DNA from: Jeotgalibacillus proteolyticus
GTDB taxonomy: Bacteria > Bacillota > Bacilli > Bacillales > Jeotgalibacillaceae
Direction of reading: 5' to 3'
DNA length: 64,000 nt
Assembly: GCF_002926065.1 (NCBI RefSeq)
Contig: NZ_PREZ01000008.1
Coordinates: 124,001 to 188,000, forward strand
Positions within the stretch are counted from its first letter, which is position 1; each line of letters opens with the position of its first letter. Shown here piece after piece: positions 16,899-25,203 of the stretch. The notes beneath the pieces are model-generated. The model saw only the letters and a list, made by a program, of their open reading frames with translations. It had not been told where the DNA came from and searched no databases. The position numbers were made by a program, and so were the translations under genes.

Positions 16899-17654
16899 CT
16901 AAGAACCTATTTCAAGTTGAACAGGGCAATGATCGCTTCCTAATACGTACGGATGAATGGCTGCATCGATTAATTTATCTTCTAATTTTTGCGAGGCAAT
17001 AAAGTAATCAATTCTCCACCCTATATTTCGCTCCCGTACCTTGCTCATGTAGGACCACCAGCTGTAAGCCCCCTCCTGATCAGAATAAAAATGGCGGAAT
17101 GTATCGATAAATCCATCCTGAAGTAAAGAAGTCATTTTTCCCCGTTCTTCCTCTGTAAAGCCTGAATTTCCCCTGTTTGGTTTAGCATTTTTTAAATCAA
17201 TCTCCTGATGGGCAACATTCAAATCACCACAAATAATCACCGGTTTCATTTCATCAAGCTCGTTTACATAGGCTCTGATCTCATCTTCCCATTTCAGACG
17301 GTAAACGAGGCGTGACAGATCCCGCTTTGAATTTGGGGTATAAATATTTATCAAATAAAAATCATTATATTCAAGTGTCAGGATTCTTCCCTCCGGCTCA
17401 GATTCCCGATCTCCCAGTCCATATTTAACGGATAAAGGCTTTATTCGGGTAAATACAGCAGTTCCTGAATAGCCTTTCTTCTCCGCATAATTCCAGTATT
17501 GATAATAGCCTTCAAGCTCCAGTTCAATTTGGTTTTCCTGTACCTTTGTTTCCTGAAGACAAAAAATATCGGCATTTACCTGTTTGAAATAGTCCAGAAA
17601 TCCTTTTTTGACACAGGCTCTAATGCCGTTAACATTCCATGATATGAGCTTCAT
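16899..17654 (-). CDS. exoA: Exodeoxyribonuclease III / AP endonuclease
   Basis: A 251-residue Xth-family nuclease that cuts DNA 5' to abasic sites and repairs 3' ends. Motifs in order: KLISWNVNGIRA (metal-binding Asn), FCLQETKVQ (catalytic Glu), NIYTPNS, ICGDLNVAHQEIDL (Asp/Asn pair), and the C-terminal GSDHCPVQLEI with catalytic His. The length is typical. ATG 17654 with AGGAAG. Nearly certain. Confidence 0.97.
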   Translation of the reverse strand: MKLISWNVNGIRACVKKGFLDYFKQVNADIFCLQETKVQENQIELELEGYYQYWNYAEKKGYSGTAVFTRIKPLSVKYGLGDRESEPEGRILTLEYNDFYLINIYTPNSKRDLSRLVYRLKWEDEIRAYVNELDEMKPVIICGDLNVAHQEIDLKNAKPNRGNSGFTEEERGKMTSLLQDGFIDTFRHFYSDQEGAYSWWSYMSKVRERNIGWRIDYFIASQKLEDKLIDAAIHPYVLGSDHCPVQLEIGS

Positions 17655-17742
17655 ATACTTCCTTCTCCCTATCTGCTAGTCTTTTCATTCCCTTGTAATC
17701 CTAGCATATCCTCCTCTTTGTTGGAAAAATGAAGACTAAAAT

Positions 17743-17770
17743 AACCTGCCGGCTTAGCTGCCGGCAGGTT
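17743..17770 (-). terminator. Terminator after the 42-aa gene
   Basis: A perfect 11-bp stem AACCTGCCGGC (17743-17753) / GCCGGCAGGTT (17760-17770), T-rich on the leftward side. Confidence 0.75.
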
Positions 17771-17801
17771 TATTTCTTCCATCATCGTTTGATAGATGGT
17801 T

Positions 17802-17930
17802 TTAGGAATCAGAATGCTTCGGCTTATCGCTGTCACGCTGAGGATCGATATCCTGGCCTTCTTCTTTCTTCTTCTGCTGCTCGATTGAATCATTTTCCTT
17901 CTTTTTCTGATCTTTTTCATCTTTTGCCAT
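17802..17930 (-). CDS. Small highly charged protein (42 aa), stress-type
   Basis: ATG at 17930 preceded by GGAGGAATTAGTC opens a 42-residue frame ending at TAA 17802-17804. The protein begins MAKDEKDQKKKENDSIEQQ and ends DIDPQRDSDKPKHSDS: entirely hydrophilic, no Cys or aromatic residues, probably disordered, rather like small general-stress or spore peptides. A promoter-like pair GTTTAA-N13-GGAAAT (17992-17968) of sigma-B type lies just upstream and a perfect terminator downstream. The complete transcription unit makes the gene believable despite its size. Function unknown. A different-frame ORF over the same DNA (17669-17920) is rejected. Confidence 0.65.
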   Translation of the reverse strand: MAKDEKDQKKKENDSIEQQKKKEEGQDIDPQRDSDKPKHSDS

Positions 17931-17967
17931 GACTAATTCCTCCTCGTTTTTAGATTATTTTATATGT

Positions 17968-17992
17968 ATTTCCTCTTGTTTTAATTTTAAAC
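17968..17992 (-). promoter_or_regulatory. Sigma-B-like promoter of the 42-aa gene
   Basis: Read leftward: GTTTAA (17992-17987), 13-base spacer, GGAAAT (17973-17968); one mismatch from the GGGWAW -10 consensus. Confidence 0.4.
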
Positions 17993-18198
17993 GTTCTTAT
18001 TGGAAATAGATTAGGAGAGAATTTCTCTTAAACTATTATTTGTCGTAAGCCGCAGCTATTAATTTATTTTGCCTTTCCGCTGAAAGAATTTTTTACATTC
18101 TCTGCCTTATTTCTTTTCTTGTCGATAGAAATTCTATAAGATAAAAAGTAGATTAATTGTAAACGCTTTACTAATCTAAAATAAAAGGAGTAAAGAAC

Positions 18199-19191
18199 AT
18201 GCCCTATCTTGCAAATCAAGAACGCTATTCTGAAATGAAGTATAACCGCTGCGGCAGCTCAGGCCTTCTTCTTCCGGCTATTTCTCTTGGACTTTGGCAT
18301 AATTTCGGTGGAGTGGATTCGGCAGAAAATGGACGGGCAATGCTCAGAAGAGCGTTTGATTTAGGCATTACCCATTTTGATCTCGCCAATAATTACGGAC
18401 CACCTCCAGGTTCTGCTGAAGAACTGTTTGGCACGATGCTAAAAAGTGATTTTGCGCCGTATCGGGATGAGCTCGTGATTTCCTCCAAAGCAGGCTACCA
18501 TATGTGGGACGGACCATATGGGGAATGGGGATCGAAAAAATATCTGGTAGCCAGCCTTGATCAAAGCTTAAAAAGAATGGGCCTTGATTATGTGGATATC
18601 TTTTATTCCCACCGGCCTGATCCTAACACCCCTCTCGAAGAAACGATGGGCGCTCTGGATCAGATTGTCCGGCAGGGTAAAGCTTTGTATGTAGGAATTT
18701 CAAGCTATGATGCAGAGCAAACGGCTCAGGCTATTTCTATTCTTAATGATCTTGGCACACCGCTTCTTATCCATCAGCCAAAATACTCCATGCTGAACCG
18801 TACGATTGAAGAGGGCGTCCAGGATGTACTTCAGGAAAACGGCGTTGGTTCCATTGCCTTTTGTCCGCTTCAGCAGGGCCTTTTAACAAACAAGTATTTA
18901 AATGGTGTTCCTGCTGAATCCCGTGCTGCAAAATCAACCGGTGCACTTGGAGAAAATGAAGTGACAGAAGAAGTAATCAGCAAGGTTCAGAAATTAAATG
19001 ACATTGCATCAGAACGCGGACAAAGTCTTGCCCAAATGGCGCTTGCCTGGGTGCTGCGTGAAGGCAGGGTTACCTCTGCCCTATTAGGAGCAAGCAAGGT
19101 CAGCCAGATTGAAGAGAATGTAAAGGCTTTGGATCAGCTTGAATTCTCTACTGATGAATTAGGGGCAATCGAAAATATCCTCTCAGATTAA
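18199..19191 (+). CDS. Aldo/keto reductase, L-glyceraldehyde-3-phosphate reductase type
   Basis: A 330-residue TIM-barrel NADPH-dependent reductase of the AKR14 / YghZ-MgrA branch: THFDLANNYGPPPGSAEELFG carries the catalytic Asp and Tyr, VISSKAGYHMWDGPYG the catalytic Lys, and DIFYSHRPDPNTP the His, followed by the coenzyme-binding segment near the C-terminus (ALLGASKVSQIEENV). This branch reduces L-glyceraldehyde 3-phosphate and methylglyoxal and other aldehydes. AAAGGAG 9 bases before the ATG. Monocistronic. A GTAAACGCTTTAC element at 18159-18171 upstream is only half-like a catabolite-control site. Confidence 0.9.
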   Translation: MPYLANQERYSEMKYNRCGSSGLLLPAISLGLWHNFGGVDSAENGRAMLRRAFDLGITHFDLANNYGPPPGSAEELFGTMLKSDFAPYRDELVISSKAGYHMWDGPYGEWGSKKYLVASLDQSLKRMGLDYVDIFYSHRPDPNTPLEETMGALDQIVRQGKALYVGISSYDAEQTAQAISILNDLGTPLLIHQPKYSMLNRTIEEGVQDVLQENGVGSIAFCPLQQGLLTNKYLNGVPAESRAAKSTGALGENEVTEEVISKVQKLNDIASERGQSLAQMALAWVLREGRVTSALLGASKVSQIEENVKALDQLEFSTDELGAIENILSD

Positions 19192-19624
19192 TTTACGACT
19201 GAAAAAAGCCTCCTATTTTTGGCAATAGGATACGTTTCTTTGTATTACTTATAACTCAGTACCATAAATTACTCCTTTTACTTGAGTAATTAGGCTCAGC
19301 TAATAGACTTAAAGCACTGTACCCTCTGCATTAGGTAACATTGATTTGGCACTTCTAAAGAATACCTGCCTCCAAATGGAAGCAGGTATTTTTATTTATT
19401 AAAATTTTCTTCTTACAGTGTTTTAACTTCAAAATATGCCCCCAATCTTCGGTTTATTTTTATAGAAGTTTCTATAAGCCTACGCATCAGAATATTAATT
19501 TGAATATTTTAAAGTAATAGGTTCTATGCAGGAAGATTTGCTATTTAAAAATTTTTGAATGATAGTCTCAGCCAGGATTGTTTATAAATTCCCTATTAAT
19601 TTAATCTATAAGGAGGTGGGATAA
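19192..19624. other. Gap of 433 bases with one strong terminator
   Basis: It contains a weak hairpin (TCCTAT/ATAGGA near 19211-19230) directly after the aldo/keto reductase and a strong terminator AATACCTGC (19361-19369) / GCAGGTATT (19382-19390) with a T-rich tail. No convincing gene or RNA element was seen in the rest. AAGGAGGTGGG just before 19625 is the next ribosome binding site. Confidence 0.5.
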
Positions 19625-20842
19625 ATGTATACCATTATTTTTATTGAAACAACAAAATCCGGATCAGCCAGGGAAGCAATCAAAGCCGCTCAACGTTTAG
19701 GGTACTTTACCATCCTTTTTACCAGGAGCGAAAAATTTATGAATCAGCGAAAAGAATTTCCAGATGTTTGTCAAATGATTCATTTAAAAGAGCTTACAGA
19801 ACATGGTATTAGAAAAGAGATAATAGATTTACAGCAACAGAAAAAAGTCATTAAGGCAGTGGTCAGCTTTATGGATCCATACGTTTCTTTAGCTGCAAGA
19901 ATTATGAATGAATTGTGTTATTCGGAAATTTCCGTTGAAGCTTTTGAGAAAATGGAAAATAAAGCTGAAACAAGAAAAGCGCTACGAAAAAATAGGGCCA
20001 CACCCTGTTACAATGTATTTAATCCCAAAGACAAGCTAAAGCGATTTCTCACTCAAGAATTTACCTATCCTCTCATTGTAAAATCCCCTGTTTCAAAAGC
20101 ATCAAAAGATGTTTATTTAGTTAAAAATAAGCTTAAATTGGAAAAAGAGATGACAAAAATGTTAAATTGCTACCCCGATCAAAATATTCTGCTTGAGGAA
20201 TATTTAGAGGGTCCTCAATTTATAGCGGAGGTTATCGTGCATAAAGGGGAAATAAATATTGTTGCTGTTTTAAAGCAGCACATTACCAAAAAATTAAAAT
20301 TTATTGTAACCGGTTATGCATTGCAGCCGAAACTTGATGAGAATTTATATAAAAGTTTATCTGCTGCAGTAAAATCAATTATTAAGGACCTTGAAGTAAA
20401 GAATGCTGCATGCCATATTGAAATCAGATATGTAAAGGGTGTGTGGAAATTGATTGAGGTTAACCCTCGAATCTCAGGCGGGGCCATGAACAGAATCATT
20501 GAGGAAGCATATGGCATTAATCTGGCAGAAGAAATCCTTAAAGTTTATCTTGGGTGTGAGCCTAACTTAACGCGGAAACATGAAAAAAATATTTATGCTT
20601 ATTATTTAACAATTAACTCTTATGGAAGACTTTTAAAGGTTACAGGTAAAAACATGGCTTCTGCACAGCCCGGGGTAAGAGAAGTTCATATAAAGCCCCG
20701 TAAAGGAGCAAATCTGATGCCGCCCATTTCAATGGGCCATCGTTATGGGTATGTGATTGCTACGGGCAATACATTAAAAGAGGCCCAGACAAATGCTACA
20801 AAAGCGGCAGATCTTATTAAATTTTATTTGGAGCCGTTATAG
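19625..20842 (+). CDS. ATP-grasp ligase of the spore-surface cluster, paralogue 1
   Basis: A 405-residue ATP-grasp protein of the carbamoyl-phosphate-synthase / amino-acid-ligase fold. The N-terminal Rossmann-like domain starts YTIIFIETTKSGSAREAI. The central ATP-grasp has YPLIVKSPVSKASKDVYLV (ATP-phosphate Lys and Gly/Ser loop), LLEEYLEGPQF and the Mg-binding LIEVNPRISGGAMNRI near residues 277-292. The C-terminal lobe has PPISMGHRYGYVIA. The fold ligates a carboxylate to an amine through an acyl phosphate, as in L-amino acid ligases. About 45-50% similar by eye to the proteins at 23561 and 30425. It is followed by a YheC/D remnant and a CotZ-like gene. Substrates unknown; a role in building the spore surface is inferred from neighbours. 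Confidence 0.85.
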   Translation: MYTIIFIETTKSGSAREAIKAAQRLGYFTILFTRSEKFMNQRKEFPDVCQMIHLKELTEHGIRKEIIDLQQQKKVIKAVVSFMDPYVSLAARIMNELCYSEISVEAFEKMENKAETRKALRKNRATPCYNVFNPKDKLKRFLTQEFTYPLIVKSPVSKASKDVYLVKNKLKLEKEMTKMLNCYPDQNILLEEYLEGPQFIAEVIVHKGEINIVAVLKQHITKKLKFIVTGYALQPKLDENLYKSLSAAVKSIIKDLEVKNAACHIEIRYVKGVWKLIEVNPRISGGAMNRIIEEAYGINLAEEILKVYLGCEPNLTRKHEKNIYAYYLTINSYGRLLKVTGKNMASAQPGVREVHIKPRKGANLMPPISMGHRYGYVIATGNTLKEAQTNATKAADLIKFYLEPL

Positions 20843-20880
20843 GAGCCGAAAACAACCGCGCAAAGTGTTCTAAGGTTCTT

Positions 20881-21069
20881 TGGATTTCAAATGCCTCTAA
20901 ACTATACTCTCTCTCTAAAAACTCGTGTAGGAATATAGGAATTGACGAAAACAAAAACCTCTGGATATTCGAAGTGAATTGGAGACCGGGTTGCAGAAAC
21001 CGTGAATTTGATACTACTGCGAATACAATTCGCTATGCAGTTTACCTTGCCCGTAAACATCTTGAATAA
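20881..21069 (+). pseudogene. C-terminal remnant of a YheC/YheD-type ATP-grasp gene
   Basis: In the frame ending at TAA 21067-21069 the DNA encodes NIGIDENKNLWIFEVNWRPG, then CRNREFDTTANTIRYAVYLARKHLE. This matches the ATP-grasp C-terminal end of the intact fusion protein at 31729 (GIDIGLDENLKIWIYEVNWLPGC ... NSIRYAKYLAN). The rest of a YheC/D protein (~300 residues) is missing and there is no start signal, so it is a decayed copy between ATP-grasp 1 and the CotZ-like gene. The first ~20 codons of the stated span are open but show no clear similarity. Confidence 0.75.
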
Positions 21070-21156
21070 AAGCAATTAATAGTTTGCTAGAAATGGATAA
21101 ATTCTTATACCTTTAGAAATTGAAAAAAATACTGAACAGGAAGGAGGTGAATAAAG

Positions 21157-21567
21157 TTGGAGAAAACGAATTGCATTTCTAATGCAATGAAAATATTATT
21201 GAAGGAACAAGAAATATTATCAAAAAGAGATAAGGACTCCCTATTTATAAAGTCCAAGAAGATGGATACTATTCCCTTTATACTTACGGCTAAAAATAGT
21301 TCCACCCCGTTTACCGCTTATTCTAAATCTGGAGAAACTCCATTTTTTCGTATAGAAGAGATCGACAACCAAACGGGATGTGCTAAATTGTCATTACTTG
21401 AAGGCTACGATATGGATGGAACCCCCGCTGCCACCTGCAAAGATGTTTACTCCCTACGGAAAACAAAAGACTGTATTGTTGTGGTTTTAAATTGTTTTTG
21501 CGTCATAACTCCTCTTCCTCCAGAGCTTTTAAACAAACCCCTTCCCATCATTGAACCCCAAAAATAG
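21157..21567 (+). CDS. CotY/CotZ family spore coat (crust) protein, copy 1
   Basis: A 136-residue protein from a TTG start 6 bases after AAGGAGGTGA. It shows the CotY/CotZ pattern: DTIPFILTAKNSSTPFTAY, then PFFRIEEIDNQTGCAKLSLLEG (compare FFRVEEI..C.TL.LL in CotZ), and a C-terminal CIVVVLNCFCVITPLPPELLN with the Cys-x-Cys typical of the cross-linked crust proteins. CotZ/CotY/ExsY proteins self-assemble into the outermost spore layer. Here it is shorter in Cys than usual, with a Cys-poor N-terminus. It follows ATP-grasp 1, the same order as at 23561-25203. Confidence 0.8.
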   Translation: MEKTNCISNAMKILLKEQEILSKRDKDSLFIKSKKMDTIPFILTAKNSSTPFTAYSKSGETPFFRIEEIDNQTGCAKLSLLEGYDMDGTPAATCKDVYSLRKTKDCIVVVLNCFCVITPLPPELLNKPLPIIEPQK

Positions 21568-21698
21568 TATTAGCATGTACAGCAGTGAATAAGAAAAGCC
21601 ACAAGCCTATTGGCTTGTAGCTTTCTCTCTTATTATTAAATTTAGAGAGTTTTTCAGCAGCAGACTGTCCAATTCCAGCTTTACTTTTACTAGTTAGT

Positions 21699-21848
21699 TC
21701 ACTGTGTTTCTGTTTCTGTGTTTTTTTTCGTTCCTTTGCTTTTATAGGGCTTAAAGCTCTTTGCTTTTTTCTGCCCTGCTTGCCAGCGGTTCCATCCTTT
21801 TTTACCGGTTCCGCTGCCAGTCCCACTTTTCTTTTTTGGTTTACTCAT
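21699..21848 (-). CDS. Small basic protein (49 aa), unknown
   Basis: ATG at 21848 behind GGGTGA opens a 49-residue frame: SKPKKKSGTGSGTGKKGWN, then RWQAGQKKAKSFKPYKSKGTKK and a TETETQ end. It is strongly basic and Gly/Lys-rich, with a tryptophan pair spaced by two residues, as in several small DNA-binding or spore-core proteins, but I do not recognise the family. A longer ORF in another frame over the same bases (21548-21826) lacks a ribosome binding site and is less convincing. Moderate support only. Confidence 0.5.
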   Translation of the reverse strand: MSKPKKKSGTGSGTGKKGWNRWQAGQKKAKSFKPYKSKGTKKNTETETQ

Positions 21849-21998
21849 ATATTCACCCTGTTTTTTAATCATTATATTGATTACATAATTTGCTTATTAT
21901 CATAATCCTTTCCGAAAAGAACATTTCGGAGTCCTTTATTACCATACCATATTTTGTTCGGGGTTTCATTAGGGGAGCTGTTTATGCGACATAAAAAA

Positions 21999-22022
21999 AC
22001 CTGCCTCCCTATGGAGACAGGC
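21999..22022 (-). terminator. Terminator after the SDR gene
   Basis: Read leftward, GCCTGTCTCC pairs with GGAGGCAGGT across a four-base loop and is followed by TTTTTTT. Confidence 0.7.
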
Positions 22023-22031
22023 ATTCCTATA

Positions 22032-22814
22032 TTATATTTCCATCTTCCAGCGCTCCTGCTCCGTATCCTTCAGCTGTTTTTCCGTTTCTTCAGGGTAAAC
22101 GGTGCGGAATTTATGCACGTCTGCCGGAATAATTTCAATCATTTTCTTAATCATATCTTCGGGATCAAATTCCTTTAACCCTTCCTCCTGCTCGATCATG
22201 TCTTGCTTTTTGGTAAAGTGTTCTTCTTCGTTATACCATTTCCACTTTTCCTCTGCGCTTCGTTTATTAAAGCCGGTAGCATAAGGTCCTGGATTAATGG
22301 TCGCGACTTTCACCCCAAATTGCTCAAGCTCTGGCTGCATTGTTTGAGCAATGCCTTCAAGCGCGTGCTTGGTAGCCGTATATGGTCCAACATACGGAGT
22401 TGCTGAAATTCCTGCCATCGAGCTTATAAAGACGATTTTTCCGCTTCCTTTTTTTACTAGCTTTTGTGCTGCCAGCTGGACAGATTCAAGCGTTGCAAAT
22501 ACATTGACCTCAAATAGCGCGCGGAAACGGTCCATCGGCACTTCCCCGAGCGGTCCGCCTTCGTTGATCGCTGCATTTGCAACGAAAATATCAAAATCGT
22601 ATTGACTGATCTGTGCCAGATCCCTTTGATTGGTTATATCAAGCTTGAACACCTCAAGATCCAGTTCCTGCTCATCAGCTTCACGCATAAGATCTGTTTT
22701 TTGAGAGGTTAATTCGGTTGTCGCGATAACACGGTGGCCTTCCTTTGCCAGACCAAGTGCTGTTCCTTTGCCCAGTCCGCTTCCGGCACCTGTAATAAAG
22801 ATTGTTTTGCTCAT
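22032..22814 (-). CDS. Short-chain dehydrogenase/reductase
   Basis: A 260-residue classical SDR: cofactor loop TGAGSGLGKGTA at residues 8-19, NAAINEGG in place of NNAG, catalytic Ser in VFISSMAGI and YTATKHALEG with the catalytic Tyr and Lys. ATTEL after the second strand suggests NADP preference. AGGAGG precedes the ATG. It is oxidoreductase-like with no substrate clue; a stand-alone leftward gene within the edge of the ATP-grasp cluster. Probably unrelated to that cluster. Confidence 0.9.
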   Translation of the reverse strand: MSKTIFITGAGSGLGKGTALGLAKEGHRVIATTELTSQKTDLMREADEQELDLEVFKLDITNQRDLAQISQYDFDIFVANAAINEGGPLGEVPMDRFRALFEVNVFATLESVQLAAQKLVKKGSGKIVFISSMAGISATPYVGPYTATKHALEGIAQTMQPELEQFGVKVATINPGPYATGFNKRSAEEKWKWYNEEEHFTKKQDMIEQEEGLKEFDPEDMIKKMIEIIPADVHKFRTVYPEETEKQLKDTEQERWKMEI

Positions 22815-22925
22815 CCGGTATTCCTCCTAGAAAGTGTCATACCGTATTTGTTCCCATTCGCTAATAATGCAAAACATTTGAGAACCTATTAGCCTGTTTT
22901 CGCCACAGGTATTCTTGCCAATTAA

Positions 22926-23372
22926 TTATTGATAATTACTTACAGTTCCCCAATACTCAAACCGATTATAACCGGGATCTGAAGAATCAAAATGAACCCA
23001 GATCGCACCCTGGGTAAGCTCAGGGTGAAGCATAAAAAATTCTCTGTCACCATACACGATCGCCTCCAGCGCAAGCGGAAGCTCCCTTCTGAAAATAGCA
23101 TCACGAACTGCCATTGTTTGGGCTCCCACGGGACCATCTACATGGACATAGACAGATAAGAAAAGCCCCCCATTTTCTACTCTCCATTCAGCCATTACTT
23201 CATCTCTCATTGCAGTAATTTTGTCATAAGCATATTCCATGCTAATGGTAAGGAACAAATCAGCTGTTAAATCAGAATGAGTAAGGGTATATTTTCTTCC
23301 TATTATTGGACCTGCAGCATTGACACTATCACCCATTTCCACGAATAACTTATTAGGATTCAACTTCTTCAT
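22926..23372 (-). CDS. Staygreen family protein
   Basis: A 148-residue protein with the bacterial Staygreen-domain pattern: LNPNKLFVEMGDSVNAAGPI near the start, YTLTHSDLTADLFLTI, YDKITAMRDEVMAEW, and a C-terminal HPELTQGAIWVHF. The plant homologues are Mg-dechelatases of chlorophyll; the role in non-photosynthetic Bacillus is unknown. No signal peptide. It lies leftward between the SDR and the second ATP-grasp module. I recognise the domain from memory of Bacillus proteins of this length. Confidence 0.75.
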   Translation of the reverse strand: MKKLNPNKLFVEMGDSVNAAGPIIGRKYTLTHSDLTADLFLTISMEYAYDKITAMRDEVMAEWRVENGGLFLSVYVHVDGPVGAQTMAVRDAIFRRELPLALEAIVYGDREFFMLHPELTQGAIWVHFDSSDPGYNRFEYWGTVSNYQ

Positions 23373-23560
23373 ATTTCACCCGCCTCTGTTGAAACTTCTC
23401 CTATTTAATCTATGCTGCAGCCATTAAATGACTTAAAGATTTTCCCACTTTTTAAAAAAAGAATTAAATACCCTTTTTTCTGCACAAACCTTATTGAATT
23501 AAAATACTTTAATAAAAAGCAAAGCGTACACGAAGCATGGGAGGATGATGAGTCTGATTT

Positions 23561-24778
23561 ATGAGAACGATTGTATTCATTGATAGTAATAAATCCGGCT
23601 CAAGCAGAGAGGCAATAAAAGCTGCTGCCAAACTTGGGTTCTATACCGTATTATTTACACCTAGAATGCGTTTTATTGAAAACAGAACTGATTTTCCTGA
23701 TATACATCAAATGATTTATATAGACATAGCAGATTATCAAGCATTAAAAAACAACATTAAAAAATTGGGTAATGAAGGGAAGAAAATAGAAGCAATTGTG
23801 AGCTTTATCGATCCCTATGTACACATCGCAGCAAAATTGGGCTGTGAACTGGGCATCTCCTCCTTTTCTTCGAAGCCTTATGAAATCATGGAAAATAAAT
23901 GGTTAACACGGGAACATTTACAAGGTCTTCCCGTGTCTCCGGATTTCAAAACTTTTCATCAATCTGACTCTTTAGAATGGTATCTATCGCATCATAAAGA
24001 ACAATTCCCGCTAATCGTGAAATCAGCTGTATCTACTGGTTCAAAAGATGTCCTGCTTGTGAAAAATAAAACGCAGCTGGCTAAAGCAATAAATACTTTA
24101 CTTTCAAAGGGAAATAATGAGGTTTTAATGGAGGAGTATCTAGAGGGCCCCCAATATTTAATTGAAACATGCATTTACAATGGGGAGCTTTATATTGTAG
24201 CCGTCATCCAACAGGAAATTACATTTATAAAACGATTTATTGTTACGGGTTATTGCATACTGGCAAATTTAGATCCTGAATTTTTATATGGAATTTATCA
24301 AACAGTCAGTTCAATCATCAACACTTTTCAATTGCAAAATGGATCCTGCCATCTGGAACTGAGATTAGTAAACGGAAGCTGGAAGCTCATTGAAATAAAC
24401 CCGCGCATCTCGGGTGGTGCAATGAACAGGATGATCGAGATCGCCTATGGCATAAATTTAGCAGAAGAGACCATCAAAATCGCGTTAGGAAAAAAGCCCA
24501 ACCTGGAAAAGAAACACCGAAAATTTGTTTATACCCACTATTTAACTAGTGATGAAACAGGCACGGTAATAAAAGTAACAGACACAAAAAGCTTCTCTAC
24601 TATGCCGGGAATACAGGAGGTCTTCATTAAGCTAAAAAAAGGAATGGTAGTACATCCGCCTTTATCTATGGGTGATCGTTATGGCTATATCATTGCTGCT
24701 TCTGATTCTAAAAACGAGGCCATCCGCCTGGCGAAGGAAGCAGCAAAAGAAATTACATTTTATATAGAACCTATTTAA
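23561..24778 (+). CDS. ATP-grasp ligase of the spore-surface cluster, paralogue 2
   Basis: A 405-residue paralogue of the protein at 19625, collinear throughout: MRTIVFIDSNKSGSSREAI, FPLIVKSAVSTGSKDVLLV, LMEEYLEGPQYLIE, LIEINPRISGGAMNRMIEIAYG and PPLSMGDRYGYIIAASDS. All ATP-grasp lysines and the Glu-x-Asn metal site are kept, so it should be active. ATG is preceded by GGGAGGATGATGAG. A sigma-K-like pair (cACa, 17 bases, AATACTTTA near 23504-23512) lies upstream. The CotZ-like gene follows after 17 bases, so the two are probably co-expressed in the mother cell. Substrate unknown. Confidence 0.85.
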   Translation: MRTIVFIDSNKSGSSREAIKAAAKLGFYTVLFTPRMRFIENRTDFPDIHQMIYIDIADYQALKNNIKKLGNEGKKIEAIVSFIDPYVHIAAKLGCELGISSFSSKPYEIMENKWLTREHLQGLPVSPDFKTFHQSDSLEWYLSHHKEQFPLIVKSAVSTGSKDVLLVKNKTQLAKAINTLLSKGNNEVLMEEYLEGPQYLIETCIYNGELYIVAVIQQEITFIKRFIVTGYCILANLDPEFLYGIYQTVSSIINTFQLQNGSCHLELRLVNGSWKLIEINPRISGGAMNRMIEIAYGINLAEETIKIALGKKPNLEKKHRKFVYTHYLTSDETGTVIKVTDTKSFSTMPGIQEVFIKLKKGMVVHPPLSMGDRYGYIIAASDSKNEAIRLAKEAAKEITFYIEPI

Positions 24779-24795
24779 TGCTGGAGTGAAAGCAA

Positions 24796-25203
24796 ATGGT
24801 AAATAAAGAGGAAAAAAATCAGCTTATTATAATTATGAAAAACATTCTTGATACACAAAATAAAAGCAATTTAATGCCCTTCAAACATCTTTTTAAAGAT
24901 ACTATTCCTATTGTTTTATATACCAATCCAGATTGCAGCCCCTACTTTTGTGATTTCACCTTCGCCTCAGAAGAGATTCGATCCTGCTTCTTTCGTATTG
25001 AAGAAATCACAAATTCAGCGGTATCTTTAACCCCCCTTCTGCCTTTAAATGAAGAGGGGAAGTATAATAATACAGAATCCAATCCCTGCGGACTTAAAAA
25101 AACATCTGTAAAAGTCAGCCTACCGCTTCATCAGCTCAGTGCAATTCAATGCCTTGACCCTAAATTAGTAAACCGGAAAATTATTAGGGTTGATCAAAAA
25201 TAA
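24796..25203 (+). CDS. CotY/CotZ family spore coat (crust) protein, copy 2
   Basis: A 135-residue relative of the protein at 21157: KDTIPIVLYTNPDCSPYFCDF, then SCFFRIEEITNSAVSLTPLLPL, and LSAIQCLDPKLVNRKI at the end, which aligns with the CotZ ending (INCLNPRLINRT). The Cys-x-Cys strand of copy 1 is replaced by KVSLPLHQL, so the disulfide capacity differs. It begins 17 bases after ATP-grasp 2 with GGAGTGA upstream. Expected to be part of the outer spore layer; an acceptor for a modification by the adjacent ligase is an inference. Confidence 0.75.
   Translation: MVNKEEKNQLIIIMKNILDTQNKSNLMPFKHLFKDTIPIVLYTNPDCSPYFCDFTFASEEIRSCFFRIEEITNSAVSLTPLLPLNEEGKYNNTESNPCGLKKTSVKVSLPLHQLSAIQCLDPKLVNRKIIRVDQK

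Noticed and set aside
17669-17920. 83-codon leftward ORF
   Set aside because: Arg/Lys-rich frame-shifted reading of the 42-aa gene and its terminator.
18158-18171. Catabolite-response element in front of the aldo/keto reductase
   Set aside because: TGTAAACGCTTTAC matches the left half of the cre consensus but the right half is shifted by one base.
21548-21826. Leftward 92-codon ORF over the small basic gene
   Set aside because: Lacks a ribosome binding site; the alternative frame with start at 21848 and GGGTGA is better, and this ORF runs into the CotZ-like gene's end.
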